From Blautia sp. (GTDB lineage Bacteria; Bacillota; Clostridia; Lachnospirales; Lachnospiraceae), in the NCBI GenBank assembly GCA_017420455.1, contig JAFOJB010000479.1, positions 1 through 5,285 on the forward strand: a stretch of 5,285 nucleotides of DNA, read 5' to 3'. The stretch's first letter is position 1; each line of letters starts with the position of its first letter. The notes beneath the pieces are model-generated. The model made no database searches and was not told where the DNA came from. It saw nothing but the letters and a program-made list of their open reading frames with translations. This document shows positions 1 to 5,285 of this stretch, one piece after another. The position numbers and the translations under genes are program-made.

Positions 1-2
1 GC

Positions 3-30
3 TTGCAATTCAGGCCGCAAGATGTATAAT
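3..30 (+). promoter_or_regulatory. Putative sigma-A-type promoter for the uxaC operon
   Basis: A perfect -10 hexamer TATAAT lies at 25-30. A weak -35 match, TTGCAA (4 of 6 to TTGACA), lies at 3-8, giving a 16-nt spacer. Transcription would start near base 37 and leave a leader of about 107 nt before the uxaC ATG at 144. The predicted start falls at or past the GTG at 36, which argues against that GTG as the translation start. The -10 is clear; the -35 is marginal and the window edge hides further upstream elements. Assignment is by inspection only. Confidence 0.6.
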
Positions 31-36
31 AGATAG

Positions 37-143
37 TGAGAAACCATGAAAACACTGTAAGAGTTTTTACAAGCAGCACAAGGGATATTCACATAAGAGA
101 GGAGGATGGCGTCCCCTCAAAGAGAGGGGCTGTCAAAACAGGA
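37..143 (+). promoter_or_regulatory. 5' leader of uxaC with small competing hairpins
   Basis: This is the predicted untranslated leader. It holds an imperfect operator-like inverted repeat, TGTAA (56-60) with TTACA (67-71). It also holds a GC-rich hairpin, CCCCTC (113-118) with GAGGGG (124-129) and a 5-nt loop, and a 4-bp hairpin CTGT (130-133) with ACAG (138-141). GAGGGG is the best Shine-Dalgarno candidate for the ATG at 144, although its spacing is long (14 nt). The first hairpin would hide it, while the second would bring it nearer to the ATG. CCCCTC could also pair with the GAGG stretch at 99-105. I recognise no known riboswitch. A regulatory role is inference. Confidence 0.3.
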
Positions 144-1577
144 ATGAAAGAGTTCATGGACAAGGATTTCGTACTGGAAACAGAAACCGCCAGAAGGCTG
201 TTCCACCAGTATGCGGAAAAACTTCCGCTCATCGATTACCACTGCCACTTAAGTCCTCAGGAAATCTTTGAAGACCGCAGATTCAACGATATCGGTGAAG
301 TATGGCTTGGCGGGAAAAATCCGGACGGCTCCTATTTCGGTGACCATTATAAATGGAGGATCATGCGCTCCAATGGTGTGAAGGAAGAGGATGTAACCGG
401 AACTGCTGATCCCTTCGGCAGATTTGAAAAATTCGCAGAAGCTCTGGAGCTCTGCATCGGGAACCCTATGTACCACTGGTGCAACCTTGAACTCAGAAAA
501 TATTTCGGAGTTACAAAACCTCTCTCCAAAAAGACGGCCAGGGAAATCTGGGATCAGTGCAACGATAAGCTTCAGAATGATCCGGACTGCTCCGTGAGAG
601 GCCTGATCCGCCAGTCGAACGTGGAATATATAGGAACTACCGATGATCCCGTAGACAGCCTGGAGTGGCATGAGAAGATCGCCGCGGACAAATCCTTCAC
701 AACGCTGGTGCGTCCCTCCTTCCGTCCTGACAAGGCCGTCAATATCACAAAGGCCGGCTGGAAGGAGTACATCGAAAAGCTGGCAAAGGTTGTCGGTAAG
801 GAAACCTTCACCAGCGCGCAGGAAGTGCTGGACGCCATTGAAGAGAGAATCCGTTTCTTCAAGGAGCATGGCTGTGTAGCCAGCGATCACGGCATCGATT
901 ATATGATGTTCCGTCCGGCACCCATGGAGGAAGTGGACGCTGCCTTTAAAAAGGCGATGGCAGGAGAAACTCTCAGCATTGAGGAAGCAGAGAAATTCCA
1001 GACAGCTCTGATGCTTACCCTGGGCCGTGCTTATCATAAATATGATATCGTTATGGAAATCCATTATTCCTGCCTGCGGAATGTAAACGAGATCATGTTC
1101 CAGAAGGAAGGTCCGGATACCGGTTTCGATATGATCGCCCAGAATACCTGCGGCGGAAACATTGCAGCCTTCCTTTCCGAGCTGAACAGGACAGGAGAGC
1201 TTCCCAAGACCGTACTCTTCTCCCTGAATCCTGCGGACAACGAGCAGATCGGCACCATCCTCGGCGCCTTCCAGTCCGACGAGGTCCCCGGAAAGATCCA
1301 GCAGGGGCCGGCCTGGTGGTTCAACGATACCAAGAGCGGTATGGAAGAGCAGATGAAATCCCTGGCAAACCTCGGAATCCTTGGAAACTTTATCGGCATG
1401 CTGACAGACTCCCGCTCCTTCCTTTCCTATACCAGACATGATTACTTCAGACGGATCATGTGCAACATGGTTGGAAACTGGGTGGAAAACGGAGAATATC
1501 CGGACGATGAAGAAGCGCTTCAGCGTATCGTGGAAGGCATCAGCTACAAGAACGCGAAGAGATATTTCGGGCTGTAA
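144..1577 (+). CDS. uxaC: Uronate (glucuronate/galacturonate) isomerase UxaC
   Basis: This cytosolic enzyme of the amidohydrolase superfamily interconverts D-glucuronate with D-fructuronate and D-galacturonate with D-tagaturonate, the first step of hexuronate breakdown. From the ATG at 144 the protein has 477 residues, close to the family's usual 465-475. Visible family marks are the HxH metal motif in DYHCHLSP (His33, His35), GDHYKWRIMRSNG (66-78), TTDDPVDSLEWH (165-176), FRPDK (193-197), SDHGID (247-252), WWFNDTKSGM (391-400) and TDSRSFLSYTRHDYFRR near 421-437. The frame stays open up to a GTG at 36, but the extra 36 residues do not resemble the family and that GTG sits at the predicted transcription start. 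MKEFMDKDF matches the usual UxaC N-terminus, so I chose 144. The ribosome site is weak: AGGA abuts the ATG and GAGGGG lies 14 nt away. It is the first gene of the set; uxaA follows after 60 bp. No catalytic motif is missing. Confidence 0.95.
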   Translation: MKEFMDKDFVLETETARRLFHQYAEKLPLIDYHCHLSPQEIFEDRRFNDIGEVWLGGKNPDGSYFGDHYKWRIMRSNGVKEEDVTGTADPFGRFEKFAEALELCIGNPMYHWCNLELRKYFGVTKPLSKKTAREIWDQCNDKLQNDPDCSVRGLIRQSNVEYIGTTDDPVDSLEWHEKIAADKSFTTLVRPSFRPDKAVNITKAGWKEYIEKLAKVVGKETFTSAQEVLDAIEERIRFFKEHGCVASDHGIDYMMFRPAPMEEVDAAFKKAMAGETLSIEEAEKFQTALMLTLGRAYHKYDIVMEIHYSCLRNVNEIMFQKEGPDTGFDMIAQNTCGGNIAAFLSELNRTGELPKTVLFSLNPADNEQIGTILGAFQSDEVPGKIQQGPAWWFNDTKSGMEEQMKSLANLGILGNFIGMLTDSRSFLSYTRHDYFRRIMCNMVGNWVENGEYPDDEEALQRIVEGISYKNAKRYFGL

Positions 1578-1580
1578 AGA

Positions 1581-1598
1581 GCAGAAGACACGGTCTGC
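1581..1598 (+). other. Small hairpin in the uxaC-uxaA gap
   Basis: GCAGA (1581-1585) can pair with TCTGC (1594-1598) around an 8-nt loop, or alternatively AGAC (1586-1589) with GTCT (1593-1596). No T run follows, so it is not a terminator. At most it could be a processing or mRNA-stability element in a continuous uxaC-uxaA transcript. It is short enough to be chance. Confidence 0.2.
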
Positions 1599-1637
1599 AT
1601 AAACGCAGGGCAGCTTTGTTTAAGAGGAGATAATCCC

Positions 1638-3116
1638 ATGCAGTTAATTCATATTCATCCACGCGACAATGTCGCTGTGGCACTTCAGGATATCGCGGAA
1701 GGAACCACCATTTCTCTGGATTCCTTTACCTGTACCGCAAAAGAGAATATTGCCAGAGGACACAAGATCGCACTTCAGGAGATCAGTGAAGGTGCTCCGG
1801 TCATTAAATACGGAAATGTGATCGGTCTTGCAAAGCAGGAGATCAGACCGGGCGAATGGGTACATGTCCACAATGTACGCACAGGTCTGTCCGAAGGAGC
1901 CGAATATACTTACGATCACCAGGTTTTTGAACTTCCCGTTGTGGCGGATAAAACCTTCCAGGGCTTCAGACGCAAGGACGGCAGGGCTGCCATCCGGAAT
2001 GAAATCTGGATCGTTCCCACCGTCGGATGCGTCAATTCCATCGCGCAGAGACTGGTGCACCTGAACCAGAACCTGGTGCAGGGAAGCATTGAAGGTCTTT
2101 ATACCTTCCCGCACCCCTTCGGGTGCAGCCAGATGGGCGACGACCACGCACAGACCAGAAAGCTTCTCGCAGATCTGGTACGTCATCCGAACGCAGGGGC
2201 TGTCCTGGTTCTCTCTCTTGGATGCGAGAACCTTACCCAGGAGCAGTTCAAGGCAGAGCTTGGCACCTGGGACGAGGAAAGAGTGAAATTCCTGGTCTGC
2301 CAGCAGGTAGAGGACGAGATCGAAGAAGGCTCCAGGCTTCTTGCAGAGCTTGCAGCCTATGCATCTCAGTTCAGACGGGAAACCATTCCCGCCAGCGAGC
2401 TGGTAGTAGGCATGAAATGCGGTGGGTCCGACGGCCTTTCCGGCATCACTGCCAATCCCACAGTAGGACGCTTTTCCGACAGGCTGATCGCTCTGGGAGG
2501 CTCCACAGTCCTCACTGAAGTACCGGAAATGTTCGGCGGCGAGACGCTGCTCTTCAACCGGTGCCAGGATGAAGAGACCTTCCGTAAGGCGGTTAAGATG
2601 GTCAACGATTTCAAGGATTATTTCACAGCACATGGCCAGGTGGTCTACGAAAATCCCAGCCCCGGAAATAAGGCAGGCGGAATCACTACTCTGGAGGATA
2701 AATCCTGCGGCTGTGTACAGAAAGGCGGAAGCGCCCAGGTCGTGGACGTTCTTTCCTATGGCGATATTGTAAAGACAAAAGGTCTGAACCTTCTTTCCGG
2801 ACCAGGAAATGACCTGGTTTCTTCTACCGTCATGACGGCTGCCGGGTGCCATATGATTCTTTTTACCACCGGAAGAGGAACACCCTTCGGCGCTCCTGCT
2901 CCCACGGTAAAGATCTCCACCAATACGCCGCTGTACGAGAAAAAGAGCGCCTGGATCGATTTCAACGCCGGAACCGTGGCGGAAGGGGAGCCTCTGGATG
3001 CAGCAGGCGACCGTCTTCTTGATTTTGTACTGGAGATCGCCAGCGGGAAAAAGACGAAGGCCGAAGAGCGGGGCTACCGTGAGATTTCCATTTTTAAGGA
3101 TGGCGTAGTTCTTTAA
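1638..3116 (+). CDS. uxaA: Altronate dehydratase UxaA (full length, SAF domain plus catalytic domain)
   Basis: This cytosolic enzyme dehydrates D-altronate to 2-keto-3-deoxy-D-gluconate. The 492 residues are close to the length of E. coli UxaA. The N-terminal SAF domain spans about residues 8-80 (GHKIAL at 41-46, HVHN at 76-79). A linker leads to the catalytic region of the UxaA/GarD family, opening with GFRRKDGRAAIRN (109-121). Further family motifs are GCSQMGDDHA (162-171), LGCEN (194-198), GMKCGGSDGLSGITANP (258-274), TEVPEMFGGE (293-302), the Cys-rich KSCGCVQKGG (355-364), GPGND (388-392) and TTGRGTPFGAPAPTVKISTN (410-429). The family is iron-dependent; which of these cysteines or histidines bind metal I infer only from conservation. 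The start is well supported by AGGAG at 1625-1629, 8 nt before the ATG. The motifs separate it poorly from galactarate dehydratase, but length and the uxaC-eda-kdgK context favour altronate. Confidence 0.94.
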   Translation: MQLIHIHPRDNVAVALQDIAEGTTISLDSFTCTAKENIARGHKIALQEISEGAPVIKYGNVIGLAKQEIRPGEWVHVHNVRTGLSEGAEYTYDHQVFELPVVADKTFQGFRRKDGRAAIRNEIWIVPTVGCVNSIAQRLVHLNQNLVQGSIEGLYTFPHPFGCSQMGDDHAQTRKLLADLVRHPNAGAVLVLSLGCENLTQEQFKAELGTWDEERVKFLVCQQVEDEIEEGSRLLAELAAYASQFRRETIPASELVVGMKCGGSDGLSGITANPTVGRFSDRLIALGGSTVLTEVPEMFGGETLLFNRCQDEETFRKAVKMVNDFKDYFTAHGQVVYENPSPGNKAGGITTLEDKSCGCVQKGGSAQVVDVLSYGDIVKTKGLNLLSGPGNDLVSSTVMTAAGCHMILFTTGRGTPFGAPAPTVKISTNTPLYEKKSAWIDFNAGTVAEGEPLDAAGDRLLDFVLEIASGKKTKAEERGYREISIFKDGVVL

Positions 3117-3120
3117 GTTC

Positions 3121-3146
3121 CTGCGGATAAAAGAGGTTTCCGGCAG
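3121..3146 (+). other. Imperfect hairpin in the uxaA-eda gap
   Basis: CTGC (3121-3124) pairs with GCAG (3143-3146) and GGA (3125-3127) with TCC (3139-3141), with one bulged G and an 11-nt loop. It starts 4 nt after the uxaA stop. No U tract follows, so termination there is unlikely. A role as an RNA-processing site or 3'-end protector of the uxaC-uxaA segment is possible but unproven. Confidence 0.3.
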
Positions 3147-3178
3147 AATGCTGTTTCCCCGCGACAGAATCATCGACG

Positions 3179-3186
3179 TGTATAAT
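3179..3186 (+). promoter_or_regulatory. Possible internal -10 box upstream of eda
   Basis: TGTATAAT at 3179-3186 contains a perfect TATAAT. At a 16-18 nt spacer there is no acceptable -35; the nearest match, GCGACA at 3161-3166, is only 14 nt away. Initiation near 3193 would leave just about 16 nt before the eda ATG, beginning at its Shine-Dalgarno sequence. It could provide extra eda-kdgK transcription, but AT-rich chance is as likely. Confidence 0.25.
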
Positions 3187-3208
3187 TCATAGAAAAGGAG
3201 TATATCAT

Positions 3209-3847
3209 ATGTCTACAATCTTTGAGCAGTTCAGAAAAATAGGTATCATTCCCGTAGTCGTTCTTGACGATGCCAAGGACGCGGAGCCTCTTGCAAAAGC
3301 CCTCTGCGAAGGCGGGCTTCCCTGCGCGGAGGTTACCTTCCGTACGGCGGCCGCCGAGGAATCCATCCGGATCATGAGCAGCAAATATCCGGACATGCTG
3401 GTCGGAGCAGGAACTGTCCTCACCACCGAACAGGTAGACAGGGCAGTGGCGGCAGGCGCTAAGTTTATCGTCAGCCCCGGATTGAATCCGGAGGTCGTAA
3501 AATACTGCCAGGAGAAGAATATCCCCATGACACCGGGAATCCAGACTCCCACGGAGATCGAAATGGCGCTGTCCCTGGGACTTACCACCGTGAAATTCTT
3601 CCCGGCAGAACCGGCAGGCGGTCTGAAGATGATCAAGGCACTGGCTGCTCCTTATGTAAATGTTACTTTTATGCCCACCGGCGGCATCAGCGCTGCAAAT
3701 GTCAGAGAGTATCTTGGCTTTAACAAGATCATCGCCTGCGGCGGAAGCTGGATGGTAAAGAAAGATCTGGTTCAGGCAGGAGATTATGAGACCATCACCA
3801 ACATGGTAAAAGAAGCAGCAGATATTGTTAAGGAGATCAGGGGGTAA
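3209..3847 (+). CDS. eda: KDPG/KHG aldolase Eda (class I)
   Basis: This cytosolic class I aldolase cleaves 2-keto-3-deoxy-6-phosphogluconate to pyruvate and D-glyceraldehyde-3-phosphate, the last step of hexuronate catabolism. The 212 residues match the family length (205-215) and cover a whole TIM barrel. Key residues by alignment to the well-known E. coli enzyme are the general acid/base Glu41 in EVTFRT (41-46) with Arg45, VGAGTVL (65-71), SPGLNP (89-94), the Schiff-base Lys129 in VKFFPAE (128-134), the phosphate-site loop PTGGIS (156-161) and GGSW (178-181). Nothing is missing. The start is fixed by AAAAGGAG ending at 3200, 8 nt before the ATG. The kdgK ATG comes 6 bp after the stop. The same fold also acts on 2-keto-4-hydroxyglutarate, so dual activity is possible; the context makes KDPG the main substrate. 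Confidence 0.95.
   Translation: MSTIFEQFRKIGIIPVVVLDDAKDAEPLAKALCEGGLPCAEVTFRTAAAEESIRIMSSKYPDMLVGAGTVLTTEQVDRAVAAGAKFIVSPGLNPEVVKYCQEKNIPMTPGIQTPTEIEMALSLGLTTVKFFPAEPAGGLKMIKALAAPYVNVTFMPTGGISAANVREYLGFNKIIACGGSWMVKKDLVQAGDYETITNMVKEAADIVKEIRG
3839..3844 (+). promoter_or_regulatory. Ribosome binding site of kdgK inside the end of eda
   Basis: AGGGGG at 3839-3844 overlaps the last codons of eda and lies 9 nt before the kdgK ATG at 3854. A further AGGAG sits at 3831-3835. This placement supports the ATG at 3854 as the start and suggests that ribosomes finishing eda feed kdgK by translational coupling. Confidence 0.55.
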
Positions 3848-3853
3848 TAAAAG

Positions 3854-4951
3854 ATGAATCTGAATTTAAGACCTGCAGAAGAATGTATGTTTGACGCTGT
3901 CAGCCTCGGAGAGGTTATGCTCCGTCTGGATCCGGGCGAAGGCAGGATCCGTACTGCAAGACAGTTCCGTGCCTGGGAAGGCGGCGGAGAGTACAATGTA
4001 GTCAGAGGCCTGAGAAGATGCTTTGGCATGAAGACGGCTGTGATCACTGCTTTTGCGGACAACGAAGTCGGCAAGCTGATGGAGGATTTCATCCTTCAGG
4101 GCGGCGTGGATACCTGCTTTATCAAATGGATGAAGACCGATGGAATGGGCAGAGTCTGCCGTAACGGACTGAACTTTACAGAAAGAGGTTTCGGTATCCG
4201 CGGAGCGGTAGGCTGTTCTGACCGTGCGAACACTGCCATTTCCAAAGCAGCTCCTTCTGATTTCGATTTCGAGTATATCTTCGGAAAATGCGGTGTGCGC
4301 TGGCTTCATACCGGCGGTATCTATGCGGCTCTTTCCGAGCAGTCCTGCGAGACCGTCATCGAGGCGATCAGGACCGCCAAGAAATACGGCACCATCGTAT
4401 CTTATGACCTGAATTACCGTCCTTCCATGTGGAGCGCGATCGGCGGAATTGAAAAAGCACAGGAGGTCAACAAGGAAATCGCGAAGTATGTGGATGTCAT
4501 GATCGGAAATGAGGAAGACTTTACCGCCTGCCTTGGTTTCCAGATCGAGGGCAACGATGAGAACCTGAAGACCCTGAATATCGAAGGCTACAAGAAGATG
4601 ATCAACAAGGCGGCGGAGACCTATCCGAATTTCAAGGTCGTGGCTACCACGCTTCGTACGGTGAAGACTGCTACTGTCAATGACTGGAGCGCGCTTTGCT
4701 GGGCAGATGGCGAGATCTACAAGGCAAAGGATTATCAGGGACTGGAGATCATGGACCGTGTAGGCGGCGGCGATTCTTTCGCTTCCGGTCTTGTGTACGG
4801 CCTGATGGCTACCGGCGACCCGGAGAAGGCTGTCAACTATGGAGCAGCTCATGGCGCGCTTGCCATGACTACACCGGGAGATACGACCATGGCGAGCAGG
4901 AATGAAGTAGAAGCCATCATGGGCGGTGCAGGAGCCAGAGTAAAGAGATAA
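3854..4951 (+). CDS. kdgK: 2-keto-3-deoxygluconate kinase, PfkB (ribokinase) family
   Basis: This is a predicted cytosolic PfkB-family sugar kinase phosphorylating 2-keto-3-deoxygluconate to KDPG with ATP, the step between UxaA and Eda. Visible family features are the N-terminal strand SLGEVMLRL (17-25), the substrate-side glycine loop WEGGGEYN (41-48), DLNYRP (185-190), GNEEDF (218-223) and the PfkB ATP/anion-hole signature DRVGGGDSFASGL (301-313), with catalytic base Asp307. The signature has GGGD where many relatives have GAGD. At 365 residues it is longer than typical KdgK proteins (about 305-340); extra length includes the N-terminal dozen residues and the stretch around 225-260. The ATG at 3854 is chosen for its ribosome site and 6-bp gap to eda; a later ATG at 3887 (Met12) would trim to a more usual N-terminus. 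No enzyme of a competing pathway is present, so KDG is the likeliest substrate, but sequence alone cannot exclude another keto-sugar acid or hexose. It is the last large gene before the terminator. Confidence 0.88.
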   Translation: MNLNLRPAEECMFDAVSLGEVMLRLDPGEGRIRTARQFRAWEGGGEYNVVRGLRRCFGMKTAVITAFADNEVGKLMEDFILQGGVDTCFIKWMKTDGMGRVCRNGLNFTERGFGIRGAVGCSDRANTAISKAAPSDFDFEYIFGKCGVRWLHTGGIYAALSEQSCETVIEAIRTAKKYGTIVSYDLNYRPSMWSAIGGIEKAQEVNKEIAKYVDVMIGNEEDFTACLGFQIEGNDENLKTLNIEGYKKMINKAAETYPNFKVVATTLRTVKTATVNDWSALCWADGEIYKAKDYQGLEIMDRVGGGDSFASGLVYGLMATGDPEKAVNYGAAHGALAMTTPGDTTMASRNEVEAIMGGAGARVKR

Positions 4952-5047
4952 ACTGCCGGCGGCTTCTGCGGCAGATGTCCGGAGGAGCGTACAGATGTTC
5001 CGGGTATTCCGGAAGGAGTGCCAGGTACTGAACAAATGACAGTGAAT
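4952..5047 (+). other. kdgK 3' tail: hairpin and micro-ORF before the terminator
   Basis: One base after the kdgK stop, CTGCCG (4953-4958) pairs with CGGCAG (4969-4974) around a 10-nt loop. No T run follows, so it is more likely a 3'-end or processing hairpin than a terminator. Next come three copies of a TCCGG word (4979-4983, 4999-5003, 5008-5012), the last inside the palindrome TTCCGGAA, and then a 14-codon ORF described separately. The segment belongs to the operon transcript up to the terminator. Confidence 0.4.
4995..5039 (+). CDS. Candidate 14-residue micro-ORF with strong Shine-Dalgarno
   Basis: The ATG at 4995 is preceded by GGAGGAG (4981-4987) with a 7-nt spacer, a better ribosome site than that of uxaC. 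It encodes MFRVFRKECQVLNK and ends at TGA (5037-5039), 8 nt before the terminator stem. The peptide is basic, with 4 Arg/Lys and 1 Glu, and has one Cys; I recognise no family. The last codon overlaps a second ATG (ATGA at 5036-5039) that opens a 32-codon frame running through the terminator. It could be a genuine small protein, a translated spacer, or chance. Confidence 0.25.
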   Translation: MFRVFRKECQVLNK

Positions 5048-5080
5048 GGGGGCATGCTGATCTGGCTGCCCCCTCTTTTC
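5048..5080 (+). terminator. Rho-independent terminator of the uxaC-uxaA-eda-kdgK operon
   Basis: GGGGGCA (5048-5054) pairs perfectly with TGCCCCC (5067-5073), a 7-bp GC-rich stem with a 12-nt loop, followed directly by the T-rich tract TCTTTTCTT. It lies 96 nt after the kdgK stop. The opposite strand lacks a T run after the stem, so it works for plus-strand transcription. The tract is interrupted by C, so efficiency may be below maximal. Confidence 0.85.
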
Positions 5081-5285
5081 TTCCAATATATCCTTCGTAT
5101 CCGACAGATCACCCGGCCCCTGATAAAGGGGTGAAAGCAGCATTCCCGTCAGAATGATTCGTAATCGGCTTCTGGCAATCTGATCAACATTATACATGAG
5201 ACGGTATGCTGCCTGTACTGCCGGAAGAAGGATTTTAAATCGGTGCTTTCTGGACCGAAGGATGACGGTTATATGAAGCAACAGA
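5081..5285. other. Distal region with no recognised gene; possible start of the next gene at the edge
   Basis: I recognise no gene here on either strand. A short hairpin, CCCC (5117-5120) with GGGG (5128-5131), has a 7-nt loop and no T run. On the minus strand TGTATAAT occurs at 5196-5189 without a convincing -35. On the plus strand an ATG at 5273 is preceded by AAGGA (5258-5262) at 10 nt and reads MKQQ to the window edge; it may be the beginning of a downstream gene, but 13 bases cannot establish this. The long minus-strand open frame crossing the region shows no family motif. Confidence 0.3.

Noticed and set aside
249..1439. 396-codon open frame on the minus strand opposite uxaC
   Set aside because: It is a mirror of uxaC codon usage; the translation has no recognisable domain and the plus-strand gene has complete family motifs.
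1599..1616. Possible CcpA cre site in the uxaC-uxaA gap
   Set aside because: An AAACG core is present but the flanking TG and CA positions are out of register with the cre consensus.
1644..3173. 509-codon open frame on the minus strand opposite uxaA
   Set aside because: Rich in Cys, His and Ser with no domain pattern, and it covers nearly all of a clearly real uxaA. It is an antisense shadow without a supported ribosome site.
4975..5031. 18-codon frame starting at ATG 4975
   Set aside because: It has no Shine-Dalgarno sequence, its ATG abuts the foot of a hairpin stem, and it overlaps the better-supported frame at 4995 in another phase.
5117..5131. CCCC/GGGG hairpin as a second terminator
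   Set aside because: The stem is only 4 bp and neither side is followed by a T run in the needed orientation.
3866..5281. 471-codon open frame on the minus strand spanning kdgK and the downstream region
   Set aside because: It starts with TTG near the window edge, has no family motif and crosses the operon terminator and the whole kdgK gene. The part outside kdgK (about 110 codons) could be coding in principle, but I see nothing to support it.
1..5285. CRISPR array, tRNA, rRNA, insertion sequence or phage signature
   Set aside because: No regularly spaced repeats, no cloverleaf or rRNA-like sequence, no transposase motifs and no terminal inverted repeats are visible in the window.

Overview
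The window holds a compact, same-strand gene set for hexuronate (D-galacturonate/D-glucuronate) catabolism: uxaC (uronate isomerase), uxaA (altronate dehydratase), eda (KDPG aldolase) and kdgK (2-keto-3-deoxygluconate kinase). Protein style, moderate GC, strong AGGAG-type ribosome sites and the KdgK variant (about 365 residues with a WEGGGEYN motif) point to a Gram-positive anaerobe of the Clostridia, probably a gut Lachnospiraceae-type bacterium. The taxon is an inference from sequence flavour; no marker gene is present.

Layout: bases 1-143 carry a good sigma-A-like promoter (TATAAT at 25-30) and a leader of about 107 nt with small competing hairpins. uxaC then runs 144-1577, starting at an internal ATG rather than the upstream in-frame GTG at 36. 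After a 60-bp gap comes uxaA (1638-3116). A 92-bp gap with a small hairpin and a second TATAAT precedes eda (3209-3847). kdgK follows only 6 bp later (3854-4951), so these two are probably translationally coupled. The last 334 bp contain a hairpin just after the kdgK stop, a 14-codon ORF with a very good Shine-Dalgarno sequence, a rho-independent terminator at about 5048-5080, and then about 200 bp in which no gene is recognised.

Pathway logic: UxaC converts galacturonate to tagaturonate (and glucuronate to fructuronate). A reductase (UxaB) must then make altronate. UxaA dehydrates altronate to 2-keto-3-deoxygluconate (KDG), KdgK phosphorylates it to KDPG, and Eda cleaves KDPG to pyruvate and glyceraldehyde-3-phosphate. 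The UxaB step, a transporter and a regulator are not in the window.

This is mostly a well-understood pathway and I see no convincing new system. The points worth a second look are the uxaC start and leader, the micro-ORF(s) between kdgK and the terminator, the missing reductase, and the divergent kinase.
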